Origin: Bacillota bacterium
GTDB lineage: Bacteria; Bacillota; Clostridia; DSM-8532
DNA: 9,745 nt
NCBI GenBank assembly: GCA_023446675.1
Contig: JAEXPO010000219.1
Coordinates: 1 to 9,745, forward strand
Reading direction: 5' to 3'
In this document: positions 1 through 7,347 of the stretch, in pieces
Numbering within the stretch: the stretch's first letter is position 1
Layout: every line of letters starts with the position of its first letter
Notes under the pieces: generated by a model
Databases searched by the model: none
Told to the model about the DNA's origin: nothing
Seen by the model: the letters and a program-made list of their open reading frames with translations, nothing else
Position numbers and translations under genes: made by a program

Positions 1-1
1 G

Positions 2-1015
2 GATAGTGTTGCCCGCAATAGCCTGGAGAAGCTATTCGGAAGCAAGGATGATTTCAATGGAGAAGCCTTTTCTCCCAGCTTCACCGGCCTTTCCGACGGA
101 GGCCTTAAAGGGTCGGGAACCTATCAAAGCTGGCTTGACGGCCTCACCCGTGATGAAATTCATGAAGGCGCCATACGTGTGGTTGCCTCTGAAATTGCGG
201 AGGAGTTTGGCATGACCACTCCCGGCATTGTAGACACTCCGCTGGCTCCCAATATGGAAATGTTCTCCGTTAGTAACGGAATTCTCCGCTATAATGAGGA
301 TTTCGTCATGGAGCTCTCCGACAGCACCGGTGCCGATGCCGTTATTGGCGTTATCGCCCATGAAATGGGCCATAAGCTCACCGACGAGCTAATAGGAAAC
401 CAAAACCTTTCCAATTGGCAGCAGGAGCTGTGTGCCGACACCATTGCAGGGGTATCCCTTGCCCGGGCCGGAATGGATCCCCAGGGACTGGAGGAATTCT
501 TCCGGACTCAGTGCGGGGAGGGCTCCGATAGCCATCCTCATGCCCAGCTTCGGATTGAATACCTTATGAAGGGCTATGAATGGGGCGTTGAGCATAAGGA
601 AGAGGACTTCCGGGTTCATTCGCTGCGTGAATTCTTTGATACCGCCGTTCTTCCTCAATCCTCGGATTATTCTTACGAAGCATACCTCCAAAAGGATATA
701 AATGACATCAATTACTTAGACAATTTGAAGTCCTTAACCGATACCGAAACCTTTAATTATACAAGCTTTGATGAAGTGAATACCTCCATCCCGCTGAACT
801 GGGATCAATACGGCAATGTTTCCGAAGTGCTCCATGTGCTTGACACCAACGACGATGGTGTGGCGGATACCCTGATCTACGCCCAGGACCAGGATCTGGA
901 CGGCTTCCAGGAGGTTATGTCCGTGGTAATGGATTCCAACGCAAATGGCGTGCTGGATGAAGGGGATACCCTGTTTACCGGAGATGGCAATGGAATGATC
1001 CAAACAGATATCTAA
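2..1015 (+). CDS. M48-like zinc metallopeptidase with C-terminal calcium-binding loops (5' partial)
   Basis: This reading frame is open from the window edge, so the true start lies upstream; 337 residues are visible. Visible residues 120-124 read HEMGH, the HExxH zinc site (His120, His124, catalytic Glu121). ELCAD at 142-146 supplies the likely third ligand Glu142 in an E..AD setting, and SHPHAQLRI at 177-185 resembles the SxHPxxxxRI element of M48 peptidases. Together these three motifs make a gluzincin peptidase likely. The C-terminus has three acidic loops, DTNDDGVAD (281-289), DQDLDG (296-301) and DSNANGVLDEGD (311-322), which look like EF-hand or dockerin-type Ca sites. Such loops are usual in exported proteins, but any signal peptide is outside the window. 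The gene ends about 115 bp before the coiled-coil/dynamin block on the same strand with no clear terminator between, so co-transcription is possible but unproven. The substrate is unknown. Confidence 0.85.
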   Translation, partial: DSVARNSLEKLFGSKDDFNGEAFSPSFTGLSDGGLKGSGTYQSWLDGLTRDEIHEGAIRVVASEIAEEFGMTTPGIVDTPLAPNMEMFSVSNGILRYNEDFVMELSDSTGADAVIGVIAHEMGHKLTDELIGNQNLSNWQQELCADTIAGVSLARAGMDPQGLEEFFRTQCGEGSDSHPHAQLRIEYLMKGYEWGVEHKEEDFRVHSLREFFDTAVLPQSSDYSYEAYLQKDINDINYLDNLKSLTDTETFNYTSFDEVNTSIPLNWDQYGNVSEVLHVLDTNDDGVADTLIYAQDQDLDGFQEVMSVVMDSNANGVLDEGDTLFTGDGNGMIQTDI

Positions 1016-1021
1016 AAAGTG

Positions 1022-1069
1022 ATGAAGCAGCACATGGCAATGAAGCAGCACATGGCAATGAAGCAGCAT
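1022..1069 (+). repeat. 18-bp tandem repeat (2.6 copies) just after the peptidase stop
   Basis: Two identical 18-bp units (1022-1039 and 1040-1057) are followed by 12 bases of a third that differ at the last base. The array starts six bases after the peptidase stop codon (1013-1015) and stays in that gene's frame. Read in this frame it gives MKQHMA, MKQHMA, MKQHDG and runs open to a stop at 1100-1102. It could therefore be a former C-terminal extension cut off by the TAA, a readthrough tail, or a 26-codon ORF starting at 1022. No good ribosome binding site precedes 1022, so a free-standing peptide is unlikely. Confidence 0.8.
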
Positions 1070-1131
1070 GATGGTGATGAAAATAGCATAGTGGTGAATT
1101 AATTAAATGCCAGACAGGGAGTTGAGTGCTT

Positions 1132-2766
1132 ATGCAGGGGGGACCAATACCCACAGGGGGAGCCAATTTTGGTACGTTTGCCCTCATTAACGGAGCCATT
1201 AACGCAGTTACTCAAATCGGTCTTGAGGTAGCGCGTGAGAAATTTCAGGCTAAGCAGGCCGATTTGATGCGAACCTTCCAGCAGGAGCAGGAAGAAAAAC
1301 GGCTGACCTTTCAGCTTCAGGAAGGCATAAAAAGCAGAGAAGCCCAAAGGGAAACAGCGTTCCTGAACGCCAAAAACCAACGGGACATTGCCTTGCTTAA
1401 CGCGGAGAACCAGCGGCATCTGGCTTCGCTGAATAATGAAAATCAGAAAAGGCTTGCCGTAGATGGCGCTGAACGGCGTTTTGCCCTGGACAACTTCCCG
1501 CTGTACATACGTAAATGGTCCTCGGCGGAATCCCTGAAGCATGTGGATTTTCTGCCTGTAAAAATTGTTCTTGCTCCGCCCACTGTTACAGAAAGCGGCA
1601 AGAGCTTCAGCGGCTGTGAGGAGTTTCTTACCTCCGCTATCACTCAATTTCTTCAAAACAATCTTCCCAAGCAATACTACGAATTTCTCGGAGGAGCGTG
1701 GCGGGATGACCGCTTTAAAGGGCAGGCCGCCTATAAGCGAATTTTTGAGGAGTTTTGTGATGAGCCGTTTCTAATTATAGACTGCGCTGTTTCCCGGGAT
1801 ACCTATTTCACCTTCCGTTTATGCTTTTGGCAGCCCGGAAGCCCTACCTATGAAACCTTTCAGCTCATTGAGAACTGGGATGTGCGCGATCTTTTGCAGC
1901 ATTCGGCCAGAAACCGTGCCAAAGCCTTCTACACAGAGTATGTAGAGCCTCTCCAGAGCTCCGGGAAATCCGTTGAAAAGCTGTTCCCTGAACGCATGAC
2001 CAACAACCTTGCGTATCACAAGGAAACCTTTTTAGCCCAGAATCTAGGAGAAAGCCAGGCTAAAACGGTTAAATACCAGCTGGATTCCGCCGACTATGGG
2101 GAATGTCTGAGGGTGTTTTCCTCCTTGTGTGCTTTAATAACGGGAACCATTGTGGATACCTATCAAATGGCTGCCGGTGTTTCAGAAAAGTCTGCCATCC
2201 TTCCCGTGATGCCCAGGGAGGTAAACCGGTTTCCTGAAACAGAGGATCTTCCGGTAAAATCACTGGTTTCCCACTGGATTCTTAACGAATACGAGCAGCT
2301 GGCCTTAAGCAACGCCGCCAACAACGCCTCTGCCCGCAGTCCCGGCACTACCCTCGGCTCAGCCTCCCGCACTACCTCCGACACCACCCCCGGGACTACC
2401 CCCGAGAACGTCCTGAACACCGGCTTGAACGCCGGTACCACTGTTAATTTAATCGCCTCCCTGGCCTCAGTTATGCTGGAGCTGGATAACCCCAAATTAA
2501 AAAGCCGTGCCTTTAGCTTGTTAAGCCGTTCCTGGGAAGCCTGGTGCTGTTCTCTGGGGCTTAGCCTGGAAGAATTGGGGAAGGTGCTTCATTCCCGGAA
2601 GGATTATGATGCACTGCTGGATATACTTAAAGAAGATAAAGCCGCACTGGCCGAATTAAACCGCATTTACACCCTTTATGACAAAACCATGCGTTTAGGC
2701 CGCAACCGTGAGCTTGTAAAGCTTGCCGGAGCGGTAGGCTTTGAGCCGGGAGGGCAAAAGGCATGA
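1132..2766 (+). CDS. Coiled-coil protein with hendecad repeats, partner of dynamin-like pair
   Basis: I do not recognise a named family. Residues 9-33 are Gly/Ala-rich and amphipathic, and could touch a membrane. Residues 34-111 are strongly helical and Gln/Glu/Lys/Arg-rich, ending in three 11-residue units (79-111) of the form NAxNQRxxAxL, a hendecad coiled coil. A globular region follows with GGAW (187-190), PFLIIDC (212-218) and a FRxxFW element near 228-233. This pattern reminds me of uncharacterised cyanobacterial coiled-coil proteins, but that is memory and not a verified match. A Thr/Ser/Pro/Asn-rich low-complexity linker (about 394-438) precedes a helical C-terminal segment. I prefer ATG 1132 because AGGGAG at 1116-1121 lies 10 bases upstream; an in-frame GTG at 1126 has only a 4-base spacer. 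The stop overlaps the next start (ATGA), so the product probably works with the downstream GTPases, perhaps as a scaffold or membrane adaptor. Confidence 0.85.
   Translation: MQGGPIPTGGANFGTFALINGAINAVTQIGLEVAREKFQAKQADLMRTFQQEQEEKRLTFQLQEGIKSREAQRETAFLNAKNQRDIALLNAENQRHLASLNNENQKRLAVDGAERRFALDNFPLYIRKWSSAESLKHVDFLPVKIVLAPPTVTESGKSFSGCEEFLTSAITQFLQNNLPKQYYEFLGGAWRDDRFKGQAAYKRIFEEFCDEPFLIIDCAVSRDTYFTFRLCFWQPGSPTYETFQLIENWDVRDLLQHSARNRAKAFYTEYVEPLQSSGKSVEKLFPERMTNNLAYHKETFLAQNLGESQAKTVKYQLDSADYGECLRVFSSLCALITGTIVDTYQMAAGVSEKSAILPVMPREVNRFPETEDLPVKSLVSHWILNEYEQLALSNAANNASARSPGTTLGSASRTTSDTTPGTTPENVLNTGLNAGTTVNLIASLASVMLELDNPKLKSRAFSLLSRSWEAWCCSLGLSLEELGKVLHSRKDYDALLDILKEDKAALAELNRIYTLYDKTMRLGRNRELVKLAGAVGFEPGGQKA
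1366..1464 (+). repeat. 33-bp period coding repeat (hendecad coiled coil)
   Basis: Three consecutive 33-base units encode NAKNQRDIALL, NAENQRHLASL and NNENQKRLAVD. The protein identity is high (N-x-x-NQ+xxAx pattern), while the DNA has drifted at third positions, so the repeat is held at the protein level. An 11-residue period gives a nearly straight, slightly right-handed coiled coil, as seen in membrane-associated filament proteins. Confidence 0.7.
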
Positions 2767-4442
2767 AATGCGCTGAATGCCTGTATAGAAAAAAATGCGA
2801 GCTTAATACCCCGGAGGCGCTGGATAAAGCCTTGGCTGACAATAGGGATATGCTTGCGAAAATATGCACCGCCAGTACCCCTCGCTTTGTTGACGAGGAT
2901 GGCCTGGAAAACGGCTTTAAAATAAAGCTCGACATGCTTTACGATGTTATGGCGGTTATATATACCGTGCCCATGTCCGAGTATATGCCCACGGCAGGAA
3001 CAGAGAGCTTTGAGGAGGACAGAAAACGCTTCCAGATTTACCAGCATATTAAAAATGCAACCTATAAGCGCTGCATTCAGCAGGCCAACATGAGAACCCT
3101 CACCCTGGGAAGAGCCTCCTGCGGCTTTGTGGGAGAATATTCCTCGGGAAAATCCTCCTTTTTAAATGCGGAGGTTTTTAAAGGCAGTCTTCTCCCTGTG
3201 GGAATCGATAAAACCACCTCCATTCCCACCTACATCTTCTCAGGCTGGAATGACAAGCTGGTTTATGAGAACATGAGGGGCAATATTCATATTTCCGGCG
3301 GCCTGGATTCCCTGAGGGTTATCGCCCATTCCTCCAAGCCGGAGGAATGCCCCTGCTCATTTCCCTGGAATGCCGTTATAAAGCGTATCTTCTGCTTCTC
3401 GTCTAAGCTTAAGCTTAACCATGATGTTGTGTTTGTGGATTTGCCGGGGTACTCGGCCACATCCGATGATAACGCATCCATGTCGGAGGCCGTGGAGGGC
3501 TGTGACAAAATTATGTACTTCAAGCCCGTACAGAGCGGCGGTTTAAATGAAAAGGATCTTGAATACCTGAAAAACGTAAACGGCAAGGATGTTTTAATTG
3601 TGCTGTCCAAAGCGGACAGGAAAAGCCCTGCCGATTGCCTGAAAACACTTGAAGCGGTGAAAGCCACCTTAAGCCATGAGGAGCTTGATGTAAAGGAGGT
3701 AGTCCTTTATACCACCTTTCCGGAGAAGTTTGACTTTGATCCCGGCTTTCGAAAGCTCCTGCAGGGTTGGCTTAAAACGGCGGACGACTTTATGTTTGAT
3801 ACTACGGCTGTGGACGATGATCTGGATTTTGCCCGTATGATGCTTGCCAAATACCATAAGGAGTACCAGGAATACGGTGAGGACATAACCTCCAAGCTGG
3901 ATCTGTTTGAAAAGGCTTTTGCCGTCTTTATTGGGGATAAAGCCCTGGACGACGCCTTCTTTGATACCTGGAAGCGCATCAACAAGGACGTGGCCGACAG
4001 CAGCGGCAAGTACATGGAGTACCATTTGTTCACCGCAAACGACTTTCGCTTTGTGGATTACATTAAAGCCAACTCGGAACGTGCGGCAAGCTATTACCAG
4101 TCCGATGTTTACGACAGTAATTTTAATCACAGCTACCAGCTTGCCATTCTCAATATGACGGTAAGGTATCTCTATATGACGGCCCTGATAACCCATGTAA
4201 ACCGCTCTCCCGACAGCAATTACGAGGAGGCCTGTGAGTCTGTTGACAAAATGAAGCAGGATTATGCCACGGTAAGAGGCAATCTTGAAGGGCTATCCGA
4301 GGTGTATGGCGCCGTCTTCAATATGCTGAGGTACCAGTTTAGCGCCATTGCGGGGGATGTGGATCTGGCCTATGAGGGAATCGTTAAATCCTATTCGGAG
4401 CTGGTGGCTTACGCAAAAAAATACGAGCAAAGGTGGTTCTAA
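2763..4442 (+). CDS. Dynamin-like GTPase, first of tandem pair, with N-terminal Cys cluster
   Basis: This is a 559-residue large GTPase of the dynamin type. G1/P-loop is GEYSSGKSS (124-132), the G2 threonines are T151/T152 in DKTTSIPT, G3 is DLPG (226-229) and G4 is SKAD (282-285), so all four nucleotide motifs look intact. About 120 residues precede the P-loop, as in many bacterial dynamin-like proteins, where this part helps form the helical neck. The very N-terminus carries C3, C6 and C12 (CxxC-x5-C), a possible half metal site. The C-terminal half is mostly helical with no obvious transmembrane segment. The start ATG overlaps the upstream stop by four bases, and GGGAGGG (2748-2754) lies 8 bases before it. 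Expected role is GTP-driven membrane binding or remodelling together with the next gene. The domain call is firm; the biological role is inferred. Confidence 0.9.
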   Translation: MKCAECLYRKKCELNTPEALDKALADNRDMLAKICTASTPRFVDEDGLENGFKIKLDMLYDVMAVIYTVPMSEYMPTAGTESFEEDRKRFQIYQHIKNATYKRCIQQANMRTLTLGRASCGFVGEYSSGKSSFLNAEVFKGSLLPVGIDKTTSIPTYIFSGWNDKLVYENMRGNIHISGGLDSLRVIAHSSKPEECPCSFPWNAVIKRIFCFSSKLKLNHDVVFVDLPGYSATSDDNASMSEAVEGCDKIMYFKPVQSGGLNEKDLEYLKNVNGKDVLIVLSKADRKSPADCLKTLEAVKATLSHEELDVKEVVLYTTFPEKFDFDPGFRKLLQGWLKTADDFMFDTTAVDDDLDFARMMLAKYHKEYQEYGEDITSKLDLFEKAFAVFIGDKALDDAFFDTWKRINKDVADSSGKYMEYHLFTANDFRFVDYIKANSERAASYYQSDVYDSNFNHSYQLAILNMTVRYLYMTALITHVNRSPDSNYEEACESVDKMKQDYATVRGNLEGLSEVYGAVFNMLRYQFSAIAGDVDLAYEGIVKSYSELVAYAKKYEQRWF

Positions 4443-4445
4443 GCT

Positions 4446-6581
4446 ATGATTAAAGAGCTGCATCCAATGAAGAACAACGAGATGAAAATAATATGGGATT
4501 TTATTCATGATGTGGATGAATCTGTTTCAGCAAGCCTGTTTGCTTTAAATTCGGATCGTGTCAATGAGGCGCTGAATTTGCTTCGTAAAACCGATGAGCA
4601 ATTTACCGACGACTCAAATCCCATAAAGGTTGCCATTGCAGGCAGGATGAAAGCCGGAAAGTCCATGCTGGCCGATGTTCTGTTTTTTGGCGGAGACGGC
4701 GTGCTGAACTCGGATACCACCCCCGCCACCGCAAACATTACCTACATCCATTACGCTGACGAAGAGCATCAGGAAGGCGCGGAAATCACCTTCCTGAATC
4801 AGAGCGAGGTTATGGAAATGGAAAATTACCTTACCCGGCAGAGTGAGGATGGCGAAAGCGACGACGACAACCTTGTAGACAGCCTTCGCCTGAAGGCAAC
4901 CCGTGAAAGGCTTGGCAGCATCAACCGCGACCCTGGAAAAAAGGCCGCGCTGCTTGGGAAAACCCGGCAGGTCTCCCTGGCCGATTTAAAGGCCTACAGC
5001 GACACCGGCGGGGAATTTGCGGATTATGTCAATCAAATTGATGTGTATATCAAGGATCCGCGCCTTAAGGATCTCACAATTGTGGACACACCGGGACTGG
5101 GGGATCCTGTAGTTTCCCGGGGACAAAAAGCCCGTGACGAATACCGAACCTCCAATGTTGTGTTCTACCTCTCTGCCGCGGGCCATTTTATGGACATGGT
5201 TGATGCCCAGGAATATACCAACATGAAGCGTGCCGGGTGTGAAAACATTGTTGTTATTATGTCCCGGTTTGACGAAGTCTTTGAGGCAGACAGTGAGGAG
5301 CCGGAGGACGGCGGCTTTGCCGATACCCTCACCTTTATTCAGCTTGCGGATGCGGGCTGCAAGCGCATTAAGGCGGCCCTTGAAGGTGCCGGGCTAAGGT
5401 ATGAGCCTATGCCGGTTATTCCCGTTTGCGCCCTGGGGGCCAAGCTTGCCGGCCATACCCTTGAAACGGACGATGGCTTCTACAGAAACAGGCTGAGTGA
5501 CCTTTTCAGAGATTGGAGCGACAAAGAGGCCGTGTATCGGCTGTCCGGCATGAAGGATATTGGGGAGGAAGTGGAACGTGTTCGTTCCGGGAAAAAGCAA
5601 ATATGGGAGCAGTCCAGAAAAAGCGCCTTTGATGCCTGCCGCCTGCAAGCCGATGCACTTTACAATTCCTTAAAAAGCCGCATTGAGAATGAAATTAAAA
5701 TAAGGCAAAAGCTTCTGAGTAACCCGGAAGAGGCCCAAAAAGCAGGCTCTGAGCTGGCTTCCTTCGGTAATTCGGTTAAATCAAGATTAAACAACTGCCT
5801 GAGTCAGATCCGTTCCGATTTTATCAATACCGAATGCGCCAAGCTTACCCGGGAAATACAGCTCCGTGCCAGAGAAGCAAAAAGCGGTATTGATGACGGC
5901 AGAACGCCTGAAGCCATTAACGGAAGCTATGAGCTGGTATTTAAAAATTCCGTTGAGGATTTGTTTATTGACGGCATTAAATCCCGGATGCGCTTTGAAA
6001 AGGAAAACGCCGCCTTCGGAAGGCTCTTTGAATTTTTCAGGGAGCAGTTAAGGACGGTTCCTGTTCCCATGGCCATTTCCTCCACCGGGGGCCTTTTGAA
6101 CTATGTGCTTAATCCGTTATTTGATTTATTTGAGGCGGAAATCCGTAATCATTTTGAGGCGGCAATAAGTAAGGGTCTGCCTTACAGTAATGTCCACAAG
6201 GTTTTATCCGATTCCTACTATACGGTTCGCCTGTGGTCGCCGGATTTTAAATTTAAAGCAAACCCCGGCAAGGGCCGTTCACAAAAGAACAGCGACGCCA
6301 AATCCCGGTGTAAGGGAGCCATTGATGAAGCCGTTAAAAAGCTCATTGACGCGGTTGACTTTTTCAGTGCCACCAGCATGGGGGATTTGTTCGACGGTAT
6401 TAAGAAGGCCCTCATAAACAGCCTGGATATCTCTCTGGATGAAATGTCCCTCCGAATAGCTCAAAGGGATGCTAAGACCGTTCAGGCAGAAATTAGCATG
6501 ATGGACGAGATACTCCGCAAAGTAACAGCCTTGTCTGCCGTGACAGCCAATGTCCCGGTGAAAGACGGTGAAGCCCTATGA
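4446..6581 (+). CDS. Dynamin-like GTPase, second of tandem pair
   Basis: This is a 711-residue GTPase of the dynamin superfamily. The P-loop is GRMKAGKS (66-73), G2 is TTPAT (91-95) and G3 is DTPG (214-217). G4 appears as SRFD (273-276): the aspartate is kept, but the usual lysine is arginine. An acidic insert (about 134-143) sits between G2 and G3. After the GTPase domain, residues about 380-480 form long charged helices of stalk type. A more hydrophobic stretch around 535-563 (VPVPMAISS, LLNYVLNPLF) is a candidate membrane paddle. The start at 4446 is 3 bases after the previous stop, with AGGTGG (4431-4436) at 9-base spacing. The two GTPases are clearly different in sequence and length, as in bacterial dynamin pairs such as LeoB/LeoC or the Campylobacter DLP1/DLP2 hetero-oligomer. 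Action on membranes is an inference. Confidence 0.9.
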   Translation: MIKELHPMKNNEMKIIWDFIHDVDESVSASLFALNSDRVNEALNLLRKTDEQFTDDSNPIKVAIAGRMKAGKSMLADVLFFGGDGVLNSDTTPATANITYIHYADEEHQEGAEITFLNQSEVMEMENYLTRQSEDGESDDDNLVDSLRLKATRERLGSINRDPGKKAALLGKTRQVSLADLKAYSDTGGEFADYVNQIDVYIKDPRLKDLTIVDTPGLGDPVVSRGQKARDEYRTSNVVFYLSAAGHFMDMVDAQEYTNMKRAGCENIVVIMSRFDEVFEADSEEPEDGGFADTLTFIQLADAGCKRIKAALEGAGLRYEPMPVIPVCALGAKLAGHTLETDDGFYRNRLSDLFRDWSDKEAVYRLSGMKDIGEEVERVRSGKKQIWEQSRKSAFDACRLQADALYNSLKSRIENEIKIRQKLLSNPEEAQKAGSELASFGNSVKSRLNNCLSQIRSDFINTECAKLTREIQLRAREAKSGIDDGRTPEAINGSYELVFKNSVEDLFIDGIKSRMRFEKENAAFGRLFEFFREQLRTVPVPMAISSTGGLLNYVLNPLFDLFEAEIRNHFEAAISKGLPYSNVHKVLSDSYYTVRLWSPDFKFKANPGKGRSQKNSDAKSRCKGAIDEAVKKLIDAVDFFSATSMGDLFDGIKKALINSLDISLDEMSLRIAQRDAKTVQAEISMMDEILRKVTALSAVTANVPVKDGEAL

Positions 6582-6868
6582 AGGATGCCGGTGACCAGGA
6601 GCTTTTAATGCTTATTTCAGAATTTTTACGGCATAAAGGTGTTGAAGTAGAGGCAGGGGCGCTTCAATCCCTGCCTGCGGCACTTGACGCCCTTACAAAA
6701 GCCCCCCGCAGGAAAGGCGAGGCCTCGGCGGAAGCTCAGATACGCCATCTTATGAACAAAACCCTGGCTTCCGTTGAAGCCTTATGTGACGATCAGCCGT
6801 TTAATCATTTTGATGAAATTATAAAACGAGTGGATGAGGCCATGGCCGCTCTGGCAAAGGAGGCGTAA
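6578..6868 (+). CDS. Small helical protein of dynamin operon, unknown function
   Basis: This 96-residue protein has no family I recognise. It reads as alpha-helical: an amphipathic N-terminal helix (about 6-20), a second around 25-40, a short basic linker (PRRKG, 43-47) and two further helices ending in an Ala-rich tail. No signal peptide or membrane segment is seen, and only one Cys is present. Its ATG overlaps the stop of the large GTPase by four bases (ATGA) and there is little ribosome binding site of its own, so translation is probably coupled to that GTPase. This coupling suggests a stoichiometric partner or regulator of the GTPase pair. Confidence 0.8.
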   Translation: MKDAGDQELLMLISEFLRHKGVEVEAGALQSLPAALDALTKAPRRKGEASAEAQIRHLMNKTLASVEALCDDQPFNHFDEIIKRVDEAMAALAKEA

Positions 6869-6875
6869 ATAAGCA

Positions 6876-7274
6876 ATGGCCTTAGGTGATAAAATCCACA
6901 AAAGTATGGTAAATTTAATCTCCTGCATATCCGATAAATATAGAAAGCTGTTTAAAAGAAATACTTGGAAGCCTTCACCCCATAAAGTGGGGGAGACGCC
7001 TGCTCAGGCTGAGGCCTATAACCGCCGGGAGGCTGCCAGGGCGCTTAAAATTATAATGTCCATCCCTGTGGATTCGCCTCTTTACCCGGAGGATCCGGAA
7101 GCGCTTTTGGAACAAATCTGGCAGGAGCGGGAAGAAAACGCACGAAAGGCCGCATGGAAAAACGCTGGCCTTCGCTGTAAAAACAGCCTGAAAACCTTAC
7201 GTCAATATGCTGCTGAGAAAAACATGCCCCGTGTCCGCAATGCCATTGCGTTTATATGGAAGGATTTTCGCTAA
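6876..7274 (+). CDS. Small basic helical protein, last gene of dynamin operon
   Basis: This 132-residue protein is not recognised. It is Lys/Arg-rich and predicted helical. The N-terminus (residues 5-28) is an amphipathic segment ending in the basic KYRKLFKRN, followed by a Pro-containing loop. A middle helix leads to SIPVDSPLYPEDPEALLEQIW, and then come charged helices to the C-terminus. A perfect AAAGGAGG (6856-6863), lying inside the end of the preceding gene, is 12 bases before the ATG. The gene is 7 bp downstream of its neighbour, so it belongs to the same transcript. A six-base inverted repeat (7261-7266 with 7273-7278) spans its stop codon but has no T-tract. A membrane-peripheral role beside the dynamin-like proteins would fit its charge but is speculative. 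Confidence 0.8.
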   Translation: MALGDKIHKSMVNLISCISDKYRKLFKRNTWKPSPHKVGETPAQAEAYNRREAARALKIIMSIPVDSPLYPEDPEALLEQIWQEREENARKAAWKNAGLRCKNSLKTLRQYAAEKNMPRVRNAIAFIWKDFR

Positions 7275-7347
7275 TCCTATGGACCGGCATAGCCAGCACT
7301 TTGAATAACAATATATATAATTATTGCAAACGAAAGAGAGCTTTACC

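Noticed and set aside
3669..4196. Minus-strand open frame of 175 codons
   Set aside because: It lies wholly inside the first dynamin-like GTPase, which has clear motifs and a good start; the antisense frame has no recognisable protein features.
7261..7278. Hairpin AGGATT/AATCCT over the stop of the last dynamin-block gene
   Set aside because: Only six A+T-rich pairs and no T-tract, so it is not convincing as a terminator.
7301..7321. Promoter for the ankyrin gene (TTGAAT and TATAAT)
   Set aside because: The two boxes are only 9 bases apart, too close for a normal promoter, and no other -35 fits the -10 at 7316-7321.
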